A stretch of DNA of 19,087 bases from Pirellulaceae bacterium (GTDB lineage Bacteria > Planctomycetota > Planctomycetia > Pirellulales > Pirellulaceae), in assembly GCA_013002105.1 (NCBI GenBank), contig JABDKS010000123.1:1-19087 (forward strand), given 5' to 3'. The notes beneath the pieces were generated by a model that did no database searches, was not told the DNA's origin, and saw only the letters and a list, made by a program, of their open reading frames with translations. Made by a program: the position numbers and the translations under genes. Shown piece after piece: positions 1 through 7,433 of this stretch; the first letter of the stretch is position 1; every line of letters begins with the position of its first letter.

Positions 1-72
1 TGCCTTGACCGCTTCCGGACTGGTATCCAATGCGGGGCCGGAGGACTCCGATGAACTCTTTTTATGACCCAT
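1..72 (-). CDS. N-terminal fragment of an unknown protein (cut by window edge)
   Basis: Reading leftwards from an ATG at 72, an open frame of 24 codons runs off the left edge of the window. The visible residues begin MGHKKSSSESSGPALDT and are rich in Ser, Lys and Glu, which suggests a disordered, soluble N-terminus with no signal peptide. The start is plausible because it follows a 257-bp gap after the convergently oriented end of no other gene: the next gene (the lipoprotein) lies upstream on the same strand and ends at 330. Too little is visible to name a function, and the call rests only on the open frame and the sensible codons. Confidence 0.5.
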   Translation of the reverse strand, partial: MGHKKSSSESSGPALDTSPEAVKA

Positions 73-329
73 GGCGTTGAATTGCAGGTTCGAGATTGGA
101 ATGGGGTCGCCAGCGGCAACCTTCAAGGATGGTGCTCGGACCATTATTCTAAGCGAAAGGTTGCCGGGCTCAACGCGCCGACGGCCTGCAAACGCCCTGA
201 TCCCAAGGATCGTTGGCGATATTGCGTACGGTGCGACCTTGCAGCCGGGTATTTGGCACCGAGCGTCTCGATGGCGTCACGGCTGTACGCCACGGCTGGG
301 CCCGCGATGGTTACGTCGTCCTGCGTTGA

Positions 330-1364
330 CTATTTTGCCGTGGTTGCGGGAAGGTCTGCTTCCAAGATGGCTGTTTGGACATCCGGATGGCCCAACAGCC
401 ATTCGACTCCGTCAAGTTCATGACTGACTTGGACCGTTGGCAGACGGACAGTCGATGGTTCAGGTGCGGCCCAAGGAGCGGGATCGCCCAGGTTAATCGG
501 ACTGGGCGATGCCTGAATGTTTGTATTGACCGCAGCGATCTGGCCGTCGCGGTTACCCATCGGCACTTCGTCGCCGGTGACCCGACTTTGTTCGGTGGCA
601 AATTGATACGGTGTGGCTTCGACAATCGTGGCGGGCGTGATTCGTGGACCGCTGACCGTCGGACGCGATTGGGTGCGAGACCGTGTCGCGTTGGCAACGG
701 ATCTTTGGGACGACGGCGTTGCTGCCAGGGGCGACGATTCGTGTCCACGCGAATTTTCGGTCGCGGTAACGTCAACCGTCGCGGCAATTTTGGACTGCCT
801 CATCATCACTTCGTTCTCGATTGGTTGGACTTTCACCGATTGCGCCGCGCTGCGTTTCGAAAACCATTGCTGCATGGAAGACGCCGTTTTGGACAATCCC
901 GCCGTCTCCGATGACAAAGACGGTTCGGCCGTGACGGGTGCAACCGCTTTTGCAGCCTGCACGCCGACTGGAAAACCGTCGAACCAGCTTTTTGCCAGTT
1001 GCCGCTGTGTCTCGCCTCGGTATTGCGTCGGAGGAATCAACGGTGGTTCCGAGTCGCCTCCCTGATAGGCGGAAACGTATCCATCGATGAATCCCTGCTT
1101 GATAGCTCCGGTATGCGAGGCGGATTGAAATTGAGTGACATATTCGCTCGCCCATGTTGCCTCGGCCATTTTGGTGGCACGCATCGCGACGAGCGGACTC
1201 AGGTCCATTTCACGATCAAGTTTTGCTGTGCCCGTTAGCGTCGATGGACTTGCACAACCAGAAACCAAGCACGCGCCCGTCATCACCAAAGTCGCAGCAA
1301 TGCAGGTTCCGACGCGAGGTGAACGGTTGCTTGTCTTGCTTGGGAGTGTTTGTGACACGTTCAT
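330..1364 (-). CDS. Putative lipoprotein with GFxxGY/GGD/PPxxPPxxY motifs, planctomycete-type
   Basis: 344 aa. The N-terminus has basic residues, then a hydrophobic stretch (about 20-35) and a lipobox ending LVSGC with Cys37, so the mature protein should be lipid-anchored in the envelope. Residues about 53-142 form the conserved-looking part: GFIDGY (91-96), GGD (102-104), a Pro-rich PPLIPPTQYR (107-116) and WFDGFPVG (127-134). This pattern resembles a lipoprotein/hypothetical family I associate with planctomycetes. From about 150 to the end the chain is Ser/Thr/Pro/Ala-rich and probably disordered. The ATG at 1364 is preceded by a GAGGG about 6 nt upstream, which supports this start. It is followed on the same strand by the partial gene at the left edge. 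Biochemical role unknown; the lgt gene in this window would lipidate such proteins. Confidence 0.85.
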   Translation of the reverse strand: MNVSQTLPSKTSNRSPRVGTCIAATLVMTGACLVSGCASPSTLTGTAKLDREMDLSPLVAMRATKMAEATWASEYVTQFQSASHTGAIKQGFIDGYVSAYQGGDSEPPLIPPTQYRGETQRQLAKSWFDGFPVGVQAAKAVAPVTAEPSLSSETAGLSKTASSMQQWFSKRSAAQSVKVQPIENEVMMRQSKIAATVDVTATENSRGHESSPLAATPSSQRSVANATRSRTQSRPTVSGPRITPATIVEATPYQFATEQSRVTGDEVPMGNRDGQIAAVNTNIQASPSPINLGDPAPWAAPEPSTVRLPTVQVSHELDGVEWLLGHPDVQTAILEADLPATTAK

Positions 1365-1770
1365 GTCGTTCCCTCTTCGAAAGTACGAGAATGCGATGAA
1401 TCGACCTGGAAATTTCAGTCCAACAACTCACGCCGCTCACGGGGGAAAATTGCGAATGACTGGAAGAACCGACGTTGGCGTTGTTATCGATGTAAGTCGT
1501 CTAAACGGACATCAAGAACACAGTCGAAACGGTTGTGCCGGTTCGAGTGGATTAACCCGCAAAACCGGACATTCGTTACAGATTCGCACATGGCCGCATG
1601 GCCGACGAAAACTCGCGAGAAGGTTGCGAAACGCGACTACGCAATAAGCAATGGCAAGCTCCGTCAGGTGCCCAATGATGCTATTTGCCCAACTGCCCTT
1701 CATTTGCCAGGACAGCTCGTAGCCTTCGTTCGGCCCAATTCCGGTCTGAACATGCGATACACCTCATGCG
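1365..1770 (-). other. 406-bp intergenic region upstream of the lipoprotein gene
   Basis: Lies between the stop of the BRCT/MerR/TPR gene (1771) and the lipoprotein start (1364), both on the minus strand. Only short frames occur, with no domain or signal-like content. The purine-rich ribosome binding site of the lipoprotein gene sits just left of its start. A weak inverted repeat (CCGGTT at 1538-1543 with AACCGG at 1563-1568) could form a stem, but has no U-run on either side. I see no clear promoter hexamers. Confidence 0.4.
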
Positions 1771-3012
1771 CTACACCTCGGTCGATGCTGTCGCGTTCTC
1801 GTTCACACGCTCAGCGACTTCGTCTCGCCAGGGACTGTCGGGGGACAACTCCAAAAATCGTTCCCAGTGAGTTTGAGCTTGTTTTCGTTTGCCGATCTTG
1901 TCGAGCGTTTGCGCCAAGCTGAAATGGACTTCGGCGTAGTCGTCGTGAATCGACAGTACGCCTTGAAAAGCAGCGATGGCGAGATCGAGTTGCCCCGTTT
2001 CGGCCAGGACGTTACCCAGACCAGCTCTGGCTTCGACAAAATCGGGCTCGACTTCGATCGCCGCGTAGTAGCGTTCACGCGCGGCCAGCGTATGGCCAAG
2101 TCGATACAGTAATTCTGCGAGGTGAAAGCAGATGTCGGCTCTGATACCGTCACGAGCCAGGATCGCGTGGCAGTAATCGATCGCGACTTCCAAATCATCG
2201 TCATCTTCTGCCTCGAACGCGGCAGCGAGTAATTCGTCACGCGCGACGGTCTCGGATTGGGACGACGGAAATGACAAGATGGCTTCGTCCGCCTCGGTTG
2301 GTTCGGCGGCCAACGCAAGGTTATTGTCCATCGCGTCGAAATCGAAATGGAGTTGGCCGCTCATCTCCAGTAAGCCAGCACCTTGCCGCAGGAGAATCCG
2401 TTTGCCTTCCACGAGAATCGAAAGCTGATCGAGTGGTCGTTGGATTCCCGGTAGGACGTTCACCAAGTCTACCAACCGTTGTTCAATCGCTTTGGGGCTG
2501 GCGCCCGACGCGATCCACTGGGCCAGCCGCCGTGCCGTCGCGACCTCTTGGAAGTCAAAGTAGGGCAAGCGGTGCAATGTTCGTACCGGCGTGATTAATC
2601 CGCTACGTTGCCAGCGGCGAATGACTCGGATCGAAACACCCAGCAGGTGGGCCAACATCGCAGGCGTGTAATAACGTCGGATCGCCTGTTCGGGATCAAC
2701 AAGCCCAAGGCGTTGCCAAAGATCGGTTTCGTTCAGGATTTCCAACGATCCCGAGGCGGCAGCATCCAATAGGTCCTGGCTCAATAAGTCTGCTTCGGCC
2801 AACGGCGGCTCATCGGCTCCGATCACAATCCAGTCGACCGATGGGTCCGACCGATTGACGATCGTAGCGTTGTAGGATCGGACCAAATTCGCCGCTTCGC
2901 GCCGATTCATCCCACCAAAACGCCCCACCAACGCGACTCGCTTGCCAAGGAGCGCATCATCGAGGCTTTGGTTCTCCGATTCCAGAGCGTTAAGCGAATC
3001 CGTTTCGGTCAC
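1771..3012 (-). CDS. BRCT-like / MerR helix-turn-helix / TPR protein
   Basis: 413 aa from a GTG at 3012. Residues about 18-91 resemble a BRCT domain (LLGKRVALVGRFGGM, then ANLVRSYNATIV and DWIVIGAD). Residues about 114-180 are a MerR-type winged helix-turn-helix (YYTPAMLAHLLGVS, VIRRWQRSGLI, YFDFQEVATARRL). Residues about 257-399 hold three to four TPR units (FHLAELLYRLGHTLAARERY, ARAGLGNVLAETGQLDLAIA, VHFSLAQTLDKIGKRKQAQ). This suggests a DNA-binding regulator or adaptor with protein-protein interaction surfaces; the target is unknown. The frame stays open back to a TTG at 3219, with in-frame ATGs at 3207 and 3081. I prefer 3012 because the residues before it look non-protein-like (many Cys and Trp) and the longest form would cover the probable rnpB promoter. 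No Shine-Dalgarno decides the question; 3081 is the main alternative. Confidence 0.8.
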   Translation of the reverse strand: MTETDSLNALESENQSLDDALLGKRVALVGRFGGMNRREAANLVRSYNATIVNRSDPSVDWIVIGADEPPLAEADLLSQDLLDAAASGSLEILNETDLWQRLGLVDPEQAIRRYYTPAMLAHLLGVSIRVIRRWQRSGLITPVRTLHRLPYFDFQEVATARRLAQWIASGASPKAIEQRLVDLVNVLPGIQRPLDQLSILVEGKRILLRQGAGLLEMSGQLHFDFDAMDNNLALAAEPTEADEAILSFPSSQSETVARDELLAAAFEAEDDDDLEVAIDYCHAILARDGIRADICFHLAELLYRLGHTLAARERYYAAIEVEPDFVEARAGLGNVLAETGQLDLAIAAFQGVLSIHDDYAEVHFSLAQTLDKIGKRKQAQTHWERFLELSPDSPWRDEVAERVNENATASTEV

Positions 3013-3181
3013 ATGAAGCTCGATGGGGAAGGTCGACCAGGTCGAACATACGTCGATGCACTTTGGACCAGCGGTCCACATGGGACCATTATCCACATTT
3101 GCAGCGCAGTCGCGAGTGACTCCGGTGTGCCGGCCGATTGCACGCACATCGAGATTCCCGGGTAATTCGATCCAGCGAACC

Positions 3182-3210
3182 TTGCCGATCGGTGGACTGT
3201 CGGTCATTCT
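3182..3210 (+). promoter_or_regulatory. Candidate sigma-70 promoter for rnpB
   Basis: TTGCCG at 3182-3187 and CATTCT at 3205-3210 are separated by 17 bp. The -10 box ends about 9 bp before the first paired base of RNase P RNA (3220), which is the right distance for a transcript starting at the P1 helix. The hexamers are imperfect (4/6 and 3/6), so placement rests mainly on geometry. It overlaps the longest reading of the divergent BRCT/MerR/TPR frame. Confidence 0.35.
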
Positions 3211-3219
3211 GGCGTTCAA

Positions 3220-3656
<437 letters not shown>

Positions 3657-3741
3657 TTTTTATTGTCTTAGCTGTCGGTGATCGCGAATGTACAGCGTTC
3701 CACTTACTCGTCGCGTTGCTTTGCGATCACTCTCGTGAGTG

Positions 3742-4632
3742 TCATCGGTCGCGGGACGTCATCGGTTTTGTCCGAGTCAAACGTCTCAGGTACTCGCCGT
3801 AATCGCTGTTGGGATATTTCTGGGCGAGCGACAACAGTTGCTCTGTTGTAATCCAGTTTTGACGATACGCGATCTCCTCGGGGCAGGAAATCTTTAGCCC
3901 GGTTCGTTTCTCGATTGCACCGACGAAACTGCTGGCGTCATGCAAGGCTTCGTGTGTGCCGGTGTCCAACCACGCTGTTCCACGACCAAACATCTCAACT
4001 CGCAATGACCCCTCCTCAAGATAAATCCGATTCAGGTCCGTGATCTCGACTTCGCCACGCTCGGATGGTTTGATGGATCGGGCCAATTCGCAGACACGCG
4101 AGTCGTAAAAGTACAGGCCGGGAACGGCAAAGTGCGACGTTGGGTTCTCGGGCTTTTCTTCCAGCGAAATCGCTTTGCCGTCGTCGTCGAATGACACGAC
4201 ACCGTAAGCCTGCGGGTCGCTTACTTCGTACGCAAAAACTAATGCACCCCGATCTAGTTTTGCAGAACGTCTCAGCAATTCGATCAGACCTTGGCCGTAA
4301 AACAAATTGTCACCGAGGGTTAGACAACAGGGCGAACCGTCCAGGAATTGTTCGCCCAGTATCAACGCTTGGGCAATACCTTGGGGTTGGGGTTGTACCT
4401 TGTACTGCAGGCTGATTCCCCACGGTTTACCGTCGCCGAGCAACTGTTCGAAAAGCTGGATGTGTTGCGGACTAGAGATGACCAGGATTTCGCGAATTCC
4501 TCCTAGCATCAACGTCGATAGCGGGTAGTAGATCATTGGTTTGTCGTAAACGGGCAGCAGTTGCTTGCTGATCGCCGCGGTGATCGGAGCCAGTCGTGTG
4601 CCGTGTCCGCCGGCAAGTATGATGCCTTTCAT
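3742..4632 (-). CDS. rfbA: Glucose-1-phosphate thymidylyltransferase
   Basis: 296 aa, the normal length for RmlA/RfbA. It joins dTTP and glucose-1-phosphate to make dTDP-glucose, the first step of dTDP-rhamnose and related deoxysugar synthesis in the cytoplasm. The nucleotide-binding signature is near the start ([13 protein letters not shown], residues 6-18, then [18 protein letters not shown]). Further family motifs are LGDNLFYG (106-113), YGVVSFD (143-149), EEKPENPTS (158-166), PGLYFYD (171-177) and [14 protein letters not shown] (217-230). It overlaps the upstream rfbB by four bases (ATGA at 4629-4632), so the two are co-transcribed and probably translationally coupled. The product feeds RfbB directly in reverse gene order (rfbB then rfbA). 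rfbC and rfbD are not in this window. Confidence 0.96.
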   Translation of the reverse strand: MKGIILAGGHGTRLAPITAAISKQLLPVYDKPMIYYPLSTLMLGGIREILVISSPQHIQLFEQLLGDGKPWGISLQYKVQPQPQGIAQALILGEQFLDGSPCCLTLGDNLFYGQGLIELLRRSAKLDRGALVFAYEVSDPQAYGVVSFDDDGKAISLEEKPENPTSHFAVPGLYFYDSRVCELARSIKPSERGEVEITDLNRIYLEEGSLRVEMFGRGTAWLDTGTHEALHDASSFVGAIEKRTGLKISCPEEIAYRQNWITTEQLLSLAQKYPNSDYGEYLRRLTRTKPMTSRDR

Positions 4633-5717
4633 TTCGCACCTGATCCATTAGCACCTGACCCATCCGTCGTCTGGCCAAGACGTTGCAATTGATAACTGCC
4701 GTCAATGATATTCTGCCACCACGATTGATGCTGCAGATACCAATCGATCGTTCGCTGCAAGTTTTCGTCGAATGCGTGGCTAGGGGTCCAGCCCAGTTGT
4801 CGATGAATTTTGCTGGAGTCAATCGCGTAGCGGAAATCGTGGCCTGGCCGATCGGCGACGTACGTGATCAAGTCGGCATACGGTTGGCCACTGGATCGTG
4901 GTCGCAGGTTATCCATGATGTTGCATAACGAATGGACCATGTCGATGTTGCGTCGTTCGTTATCGCCACCGACGTTGTAGGTCTCACCGGGCACACCGCG
5001 TTCGGCGACCAGACGCAATGCCGCCGCGTGATCATCGACAAACAGCCAATCACGAATGTTGGTACCATCGCCGTAAACGGGCAGCGGTTGCTCGTGAATG
5101 CATTTGATGATCATCAAAGGCACGAACTTTTCGGGGAATTGATAGGGTCCGAAATTATTGGAGCAGTTGGTGACGATAACGGGCAGCCCGTATGTCGAAT
5201 ACCACGCGCGAACTAAATGGTCCGACGCGGCTTTGGATGCGCTATACGGCGAATGCGGTGCGTAAGGAGTTGTCTCGGTGAATCGGCCCGTATCTCCAAG
5301 CGATCCAAACACTTCGTCGGTCGACACATGCAGAAATCGAAAATCGTCGCGGCGGGATCCGCTTAGATTCTGATAGTGATCACGGCAGCATTCCAGGAGG
5401 TGAAAGGTGCCCACGACATTGGTTTGGATAAAGTCAGCTGGGCCGTCGATCGAACGGTCCACGTGCGATTCCGCAGCAAGATGAATGACCGCATCGGGCG
5501 AAATTTTCGGAATCCATTCTTGCATCTGCGATCTATTGGCGATGTCCGCTTGCACGAACTGATAGCGATCGTTGTCCGCGATATCGGCAAGTGACTGGGG
5601 ATTACCCGCGTAGGTCAGCTTGTCCAAATTCACGATCTCGTGTTCGGACTCCTTCAACAGCTGACGGATCAAGTTGACACCGATGAAACCGCATCCGCCG
5701 GTGACAAGAATCTTCAT
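4629..5717 (-). CDS. rfbB: dTDP-glucose 4,6-dehydratase
   Basis: 362 aa. It converts dTDP-glucose to dTDP-4-keto-6-deoxyglucose with bound NAD. It is an extended short-chain dehydrogenase with the Rossmann glycine motif TGGCGFIG (6-13). [11 protein letters not shown] (79-89) precedes the catalytic STDEVFG (132-138, Thr133-Asp134-Glu135) and YSASK (Tyr158, Lys162). [12 protein letters not shown] (187-198) and RDWLFVDDH (222-230) are family signatures. I start at the ATG at 5717 because it places MKILVTGG directly before the Rossmann strand. An in-frame ATG at 5744 would add nine residues of no known role. The last dozen residues ([13 protein letters not shown]) are a Gly/Ser-rich tail. First gene of the two-gene rfbBA unit; the tandem repeat upstream lies 139 bp or more before its start. 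Confidence 0.96.
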   Translation of the reverse strand: MKILVTGGCGFIGVNLIRQLLKESEHEIVNLDKLTYAGNPQSLADIADNDRYQFVQADIANRSQMQEWIPKISPDAVIHLAAESHVDRSIDGPADFIQTNVVGTFHLLECCRDHYQNLSGSRRDDFRFLHVSTDEVFGSLGDTGRFTETTPYAPHSPYSASKAASDHLVRAWYSTYGLPVIVTNCSNNFGPYQFPEKFVPLMIIKCIHEQPLPVYGDGTNIRDWLFVDDHAAALRLVAERGVPGETYNVGGDNERRNIDMVHSLCNIMDNLRPRSSGQPYADLITYVADRPGHDFRYAIDSSKIHRQLGWTPSHAFDENLQRTIDWYLQHQSWWQNIIDGSYQLQRLGQTTDGSGANGSGAK

Positions 5718-6025
5718 GCGGTGGGGGCTCGTGACGAAAGGCAAGATCGTGATTGGATTCCACCGATCCTACCTGAAAACCTAGCGTGATGGCCGCACAG
5801 AGCACGGATTCTTGATGCCCCACGCAAGAGAGTTTGGTCGAGCCCAGTCATTGATGGGCCAGTAGCGAGACGGGCCAGTAGCGAGACGGGCCAGTAGCAA
5901 GACGGGCCAGTAGCAAGACGGGCCAGTAGCAAGATAATAGTTGGCCAAAAATTGGAGGGGCCGATACCCGGTGCCCCCGTGCGATCCCGCTCGGTACCCT
6001 CGGACCGCTTCGCCAGGCAGGTCGC
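5718..6025. other. 308-bp gap between rfbB and the polyketide synthase gene
   Basis: Both flanking genes are on the minus strand, so this is the upstream region of rfbB and the downstream region of the polyketide synthase. It holds the 16-bp tandem repeat described separately. A 73-codon frame runs through 5602-5823, but it overlaps rfbB in another phase and is not credible. No promoter or terminator stands out. Confidence 0.4.
5856..5935 (+). repeat. Five tandem copies of a 16-bp unit
   Basis: Units begin at 5856, 5872, 5888, 5904 and 5920 with no spacer. The unit is GGGCCAGTAGCRAGAY. The first two copies have G at position 12, the last three have A, and the final copy ends in T instead of C. 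A partial extra GGGCC-like match does not extend further. The near-perfect identity implies recent expansion by slippage or unequal exchange. The unit length is not a multiple of three and no gene crosses it, so it is intergenic. A role as protein-binding array for rfbB is possible but not shown. Confidence 0.95.
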
Positions 6026-7114
6026 TTAATGGATCAGTGCGACCTCAATTTCCAGACCGGGCCCGAACCCCAGCATCAGCCACGGTTTTGGTTTGGATGA
6101 CCGCGCGAACCGCTCCAAAATGAAGAGCATCGTTGCCGAAGACATGTTGCCGTGTTCGGCCAGGACTTCACGTGACGTCGCCAGGCAGCTTGGATCAAGA
6201 TCCAATGCTTTTTCGACAGCACCCAAGATTCGTGATCCGCCAGGATGGACTGCCCACCCGCCAATTTTGTCGAACGTCAAATTTTGCTTGGCCAGCCACG
6301 CTTCCAGAAACGAACTGAGTTGATTCTCGATCAAAGTTGGAACGGTTGCAGCGAGCGTCATTTCATAGCCATGATTGCCGATTTTCCATGTCATCGCATC
6401 ACGACTGTTGGGCACAAGGCAAGATCCGGTCGCCGCGATTCTGCCCAGCGATGCTGTTGGCTTCGTTGTGTCCCCATCGTTTTCGATGATCAGCGAAGCC
6501 GAACCGTCGGCGAACAACGCGCCCGAGACAATTCGGTCGGCATCGAATCCATATTGATAATGCAAACTGCAAAGTTCGACGCTGCACATCAAAACCTTTG
6601 CCGTTGGATCGGCGGCGACCAAGCCTCGGGCCGCACGCAAACCGTTGATGGCACCATGACATCCCATGAAACCAACTTGCACACGCTCGGTTGTCGTTTG
6701 CAGTCCCAGGTTGTCAATCAATTCAATGTCGACGCCCGGCGCACTGAACCCCGTGCAGCTGACCGTGACCAAATGAGTGATGTCCGCCGCCGCGGTGCCG
6801 CTGGCTTGCAATGCCTGTTTCGCCGATTCGGTCGCTAGAATCGGCGCTTCGTGTTGGTATCGCTGGCTTCGGCAGTTGGTCGACGGCCCGCGATCATCGG
6901 CCGATTCAAGAGCGGGATAGAAGCTCTGTGAAACGGGGTCTTCAAGCAACACACTTCCTCGAGTCGACACACCACTGCGACGATACAACGCTTCGACTTT
7001 TCGTGCTTGCGATGGTTCGCTGCACGACATCTGCTCGGCAACTTTGGTGGCATTGGCAAGATCGATTCGGTGCTTGGGTGAAGCCGTTCCGAGTCCAGTA
7101 ATTATGGCGGTCAT
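6026..7114 (-). CDS. Type III polyketide synthase (chalcone synthase-like)
   Basis: 362 aa, close to the usual 350-390 for type III PKS. It is a cytoplasmic ketosynthase homodimer that extends a CoA starter with malonyl-CoA. The Cys-His-Asn triad is visible: Cys120 in VSCTGFSAPGVD, His290 in WAVHPGG and Asn323 in EHGNMSSAT. GFMGCHGAINGLRAARG (148-164) and the C-terminal GFGPGLEIE (349-357) are further family signatures. AAGGA lies 5 nt before the ATG at 7114, which supports this start. The starter and product cannot be read from the sequence; alkylresorcinols or alkylpyrones are typical for bacterial enzymes. The tailoring methyltransferase and flavoprotein that often accompany these enzymes are absent here, so it stands alone. 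A 71-codon frame ends in TAATG against this start, but it looks non-coding. Confidence 0.93.
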   Translation of the reverse strand: MTAIITGLGTASPKHRIDLANATKVAEQMSCSEPSQARKVEALYRRSGVSTRGSVLLEDPVSQSFYPALESADDRGPSTNCRSQRYQHEAPILATESAKQALQASGTAAADITHLVTVSCTGFSAPGVDIELIDNLGLQTTTERVQVGFMGCHGAINGLRAARGLVAADPTAKVLMCSVELCSLHYQYGFDADRIVSGALFADGSASLIIENDGDTTKPTASLGRIAATGSCLVPNSRDAMTWKIGNHGYEMTLAATVPTLIENQLSSFLEAWLAKQNLTFDKIGGWAVHPGGSRILGAVEKALDLDPSCLATSREVLAEHGNMSSATMLFILERFARSSKPKPWLMLGFGPGLEIEVALIH

Positions 7115-7433
7115 TAGGTTCCTTTGTGATGATCGGCAGTGCAGAGCGTCACCCCGTAGACAGACGACGTTGCTTGGTCGTTGCCGGCAATGACGAAAAT
7201 GTTTTTGAAATAAACATGTTTCGACATCAGAAGGATCGCGAGGCGAGGATCGTACGATTCACGCCATCGAAACATTTCCACGATTACGTCGCGGCTGGAT
7301 CGCAGAATCTGGTCAGCACTGCCATGCATCCGCGCGTCAAAAGATCGGCGGCTGCGAGGTCTTTATCCCATGTTTTGAGGCTTCTACAAGGCACAACTTT
7401 CCAAAAGCGCCAAACACGGCCTGTTGAAGCGTT
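7115..7433 (-). other. 319-bp upstream region of the polyketide synthase gene
   Basis: Lies between the stop of lgt (7434) and the polyketide synthase start, both minus strand. It contains the RBS (TCCTTT on plus, 7120-7125, read as AAAGGA), an AT-rich inverted-repeat cluster at 7199-7221, and a 71-codon frame (7114-7329) whose TAA overlaps the synthase ATG. The predicted 71-residue peptide shows no domain, signal or membrane segment and is not called as a gene. Confidence 0.4.
7199..7221. promoter_or_regulatory. AT-rich inverted repeats, possible operator/promoter of the polyketide synthase
   Basis: ATGTTT (7199-7204) and AAACAT (7212-7217) form a 6-bp inverted repeat with a 7-nt gap. Overlapping it, AAACATGTTT (7212-7221) is a perfect 10-bp palindrome. 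They lie 85-107 bp before the synthase start in the most AT-rich part of the gap. This is typical of a regulator site, but no regulator is known and the match could be chance. Confidence 0.25.

Noticed and set aside
375..914. 179-codon plus-strand frame opposite the lipoprotein gene
   Set aside because: Arg/Gly/Phe-rich shadow frame antisense to a gene with a clear lipobox and RBS; no domain content.
1537..1568. TTCGA T-loop-like stretch (GGTTCGAGT) suggesting a tRNA
   Set aside because: The flanking bases do not form the five-pair T-arm, and no acceptor, D or anticodon stem can be built around it.
1512..1703. 63-codon minus-strand frame in the gap upstream of the lipoprotein gene
   Set aside because: No RBS and no coherent signal or membrane segment; Cys/Arg-rich composition.
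3728..3741. CACTC-TCGT-GAGTG hairpin beside the rfbA stop as a terminator
   Set aside because: Only five pairs and no T-run on either strand; too weak to call.
5714..5932. 72-codon minus-strand frame with LLARLATGP repeats
   Set aside because: The peptide is just the translation of the 16-bp tandem repeat and overlaps the start of rfbB in another phase.
5856..5935. Possible CRISPR array
   Set aside because: The 16-bp units are directly adjacent with no spacers and are too short for CRISPR repeats; it is a plain tandem repeat.
6245..6838. 197-codon plus-strand frame antisense to the polyketide synthase
   Set aside because: Lies opposite intact catalytic motifs and has no recognisable protein features.
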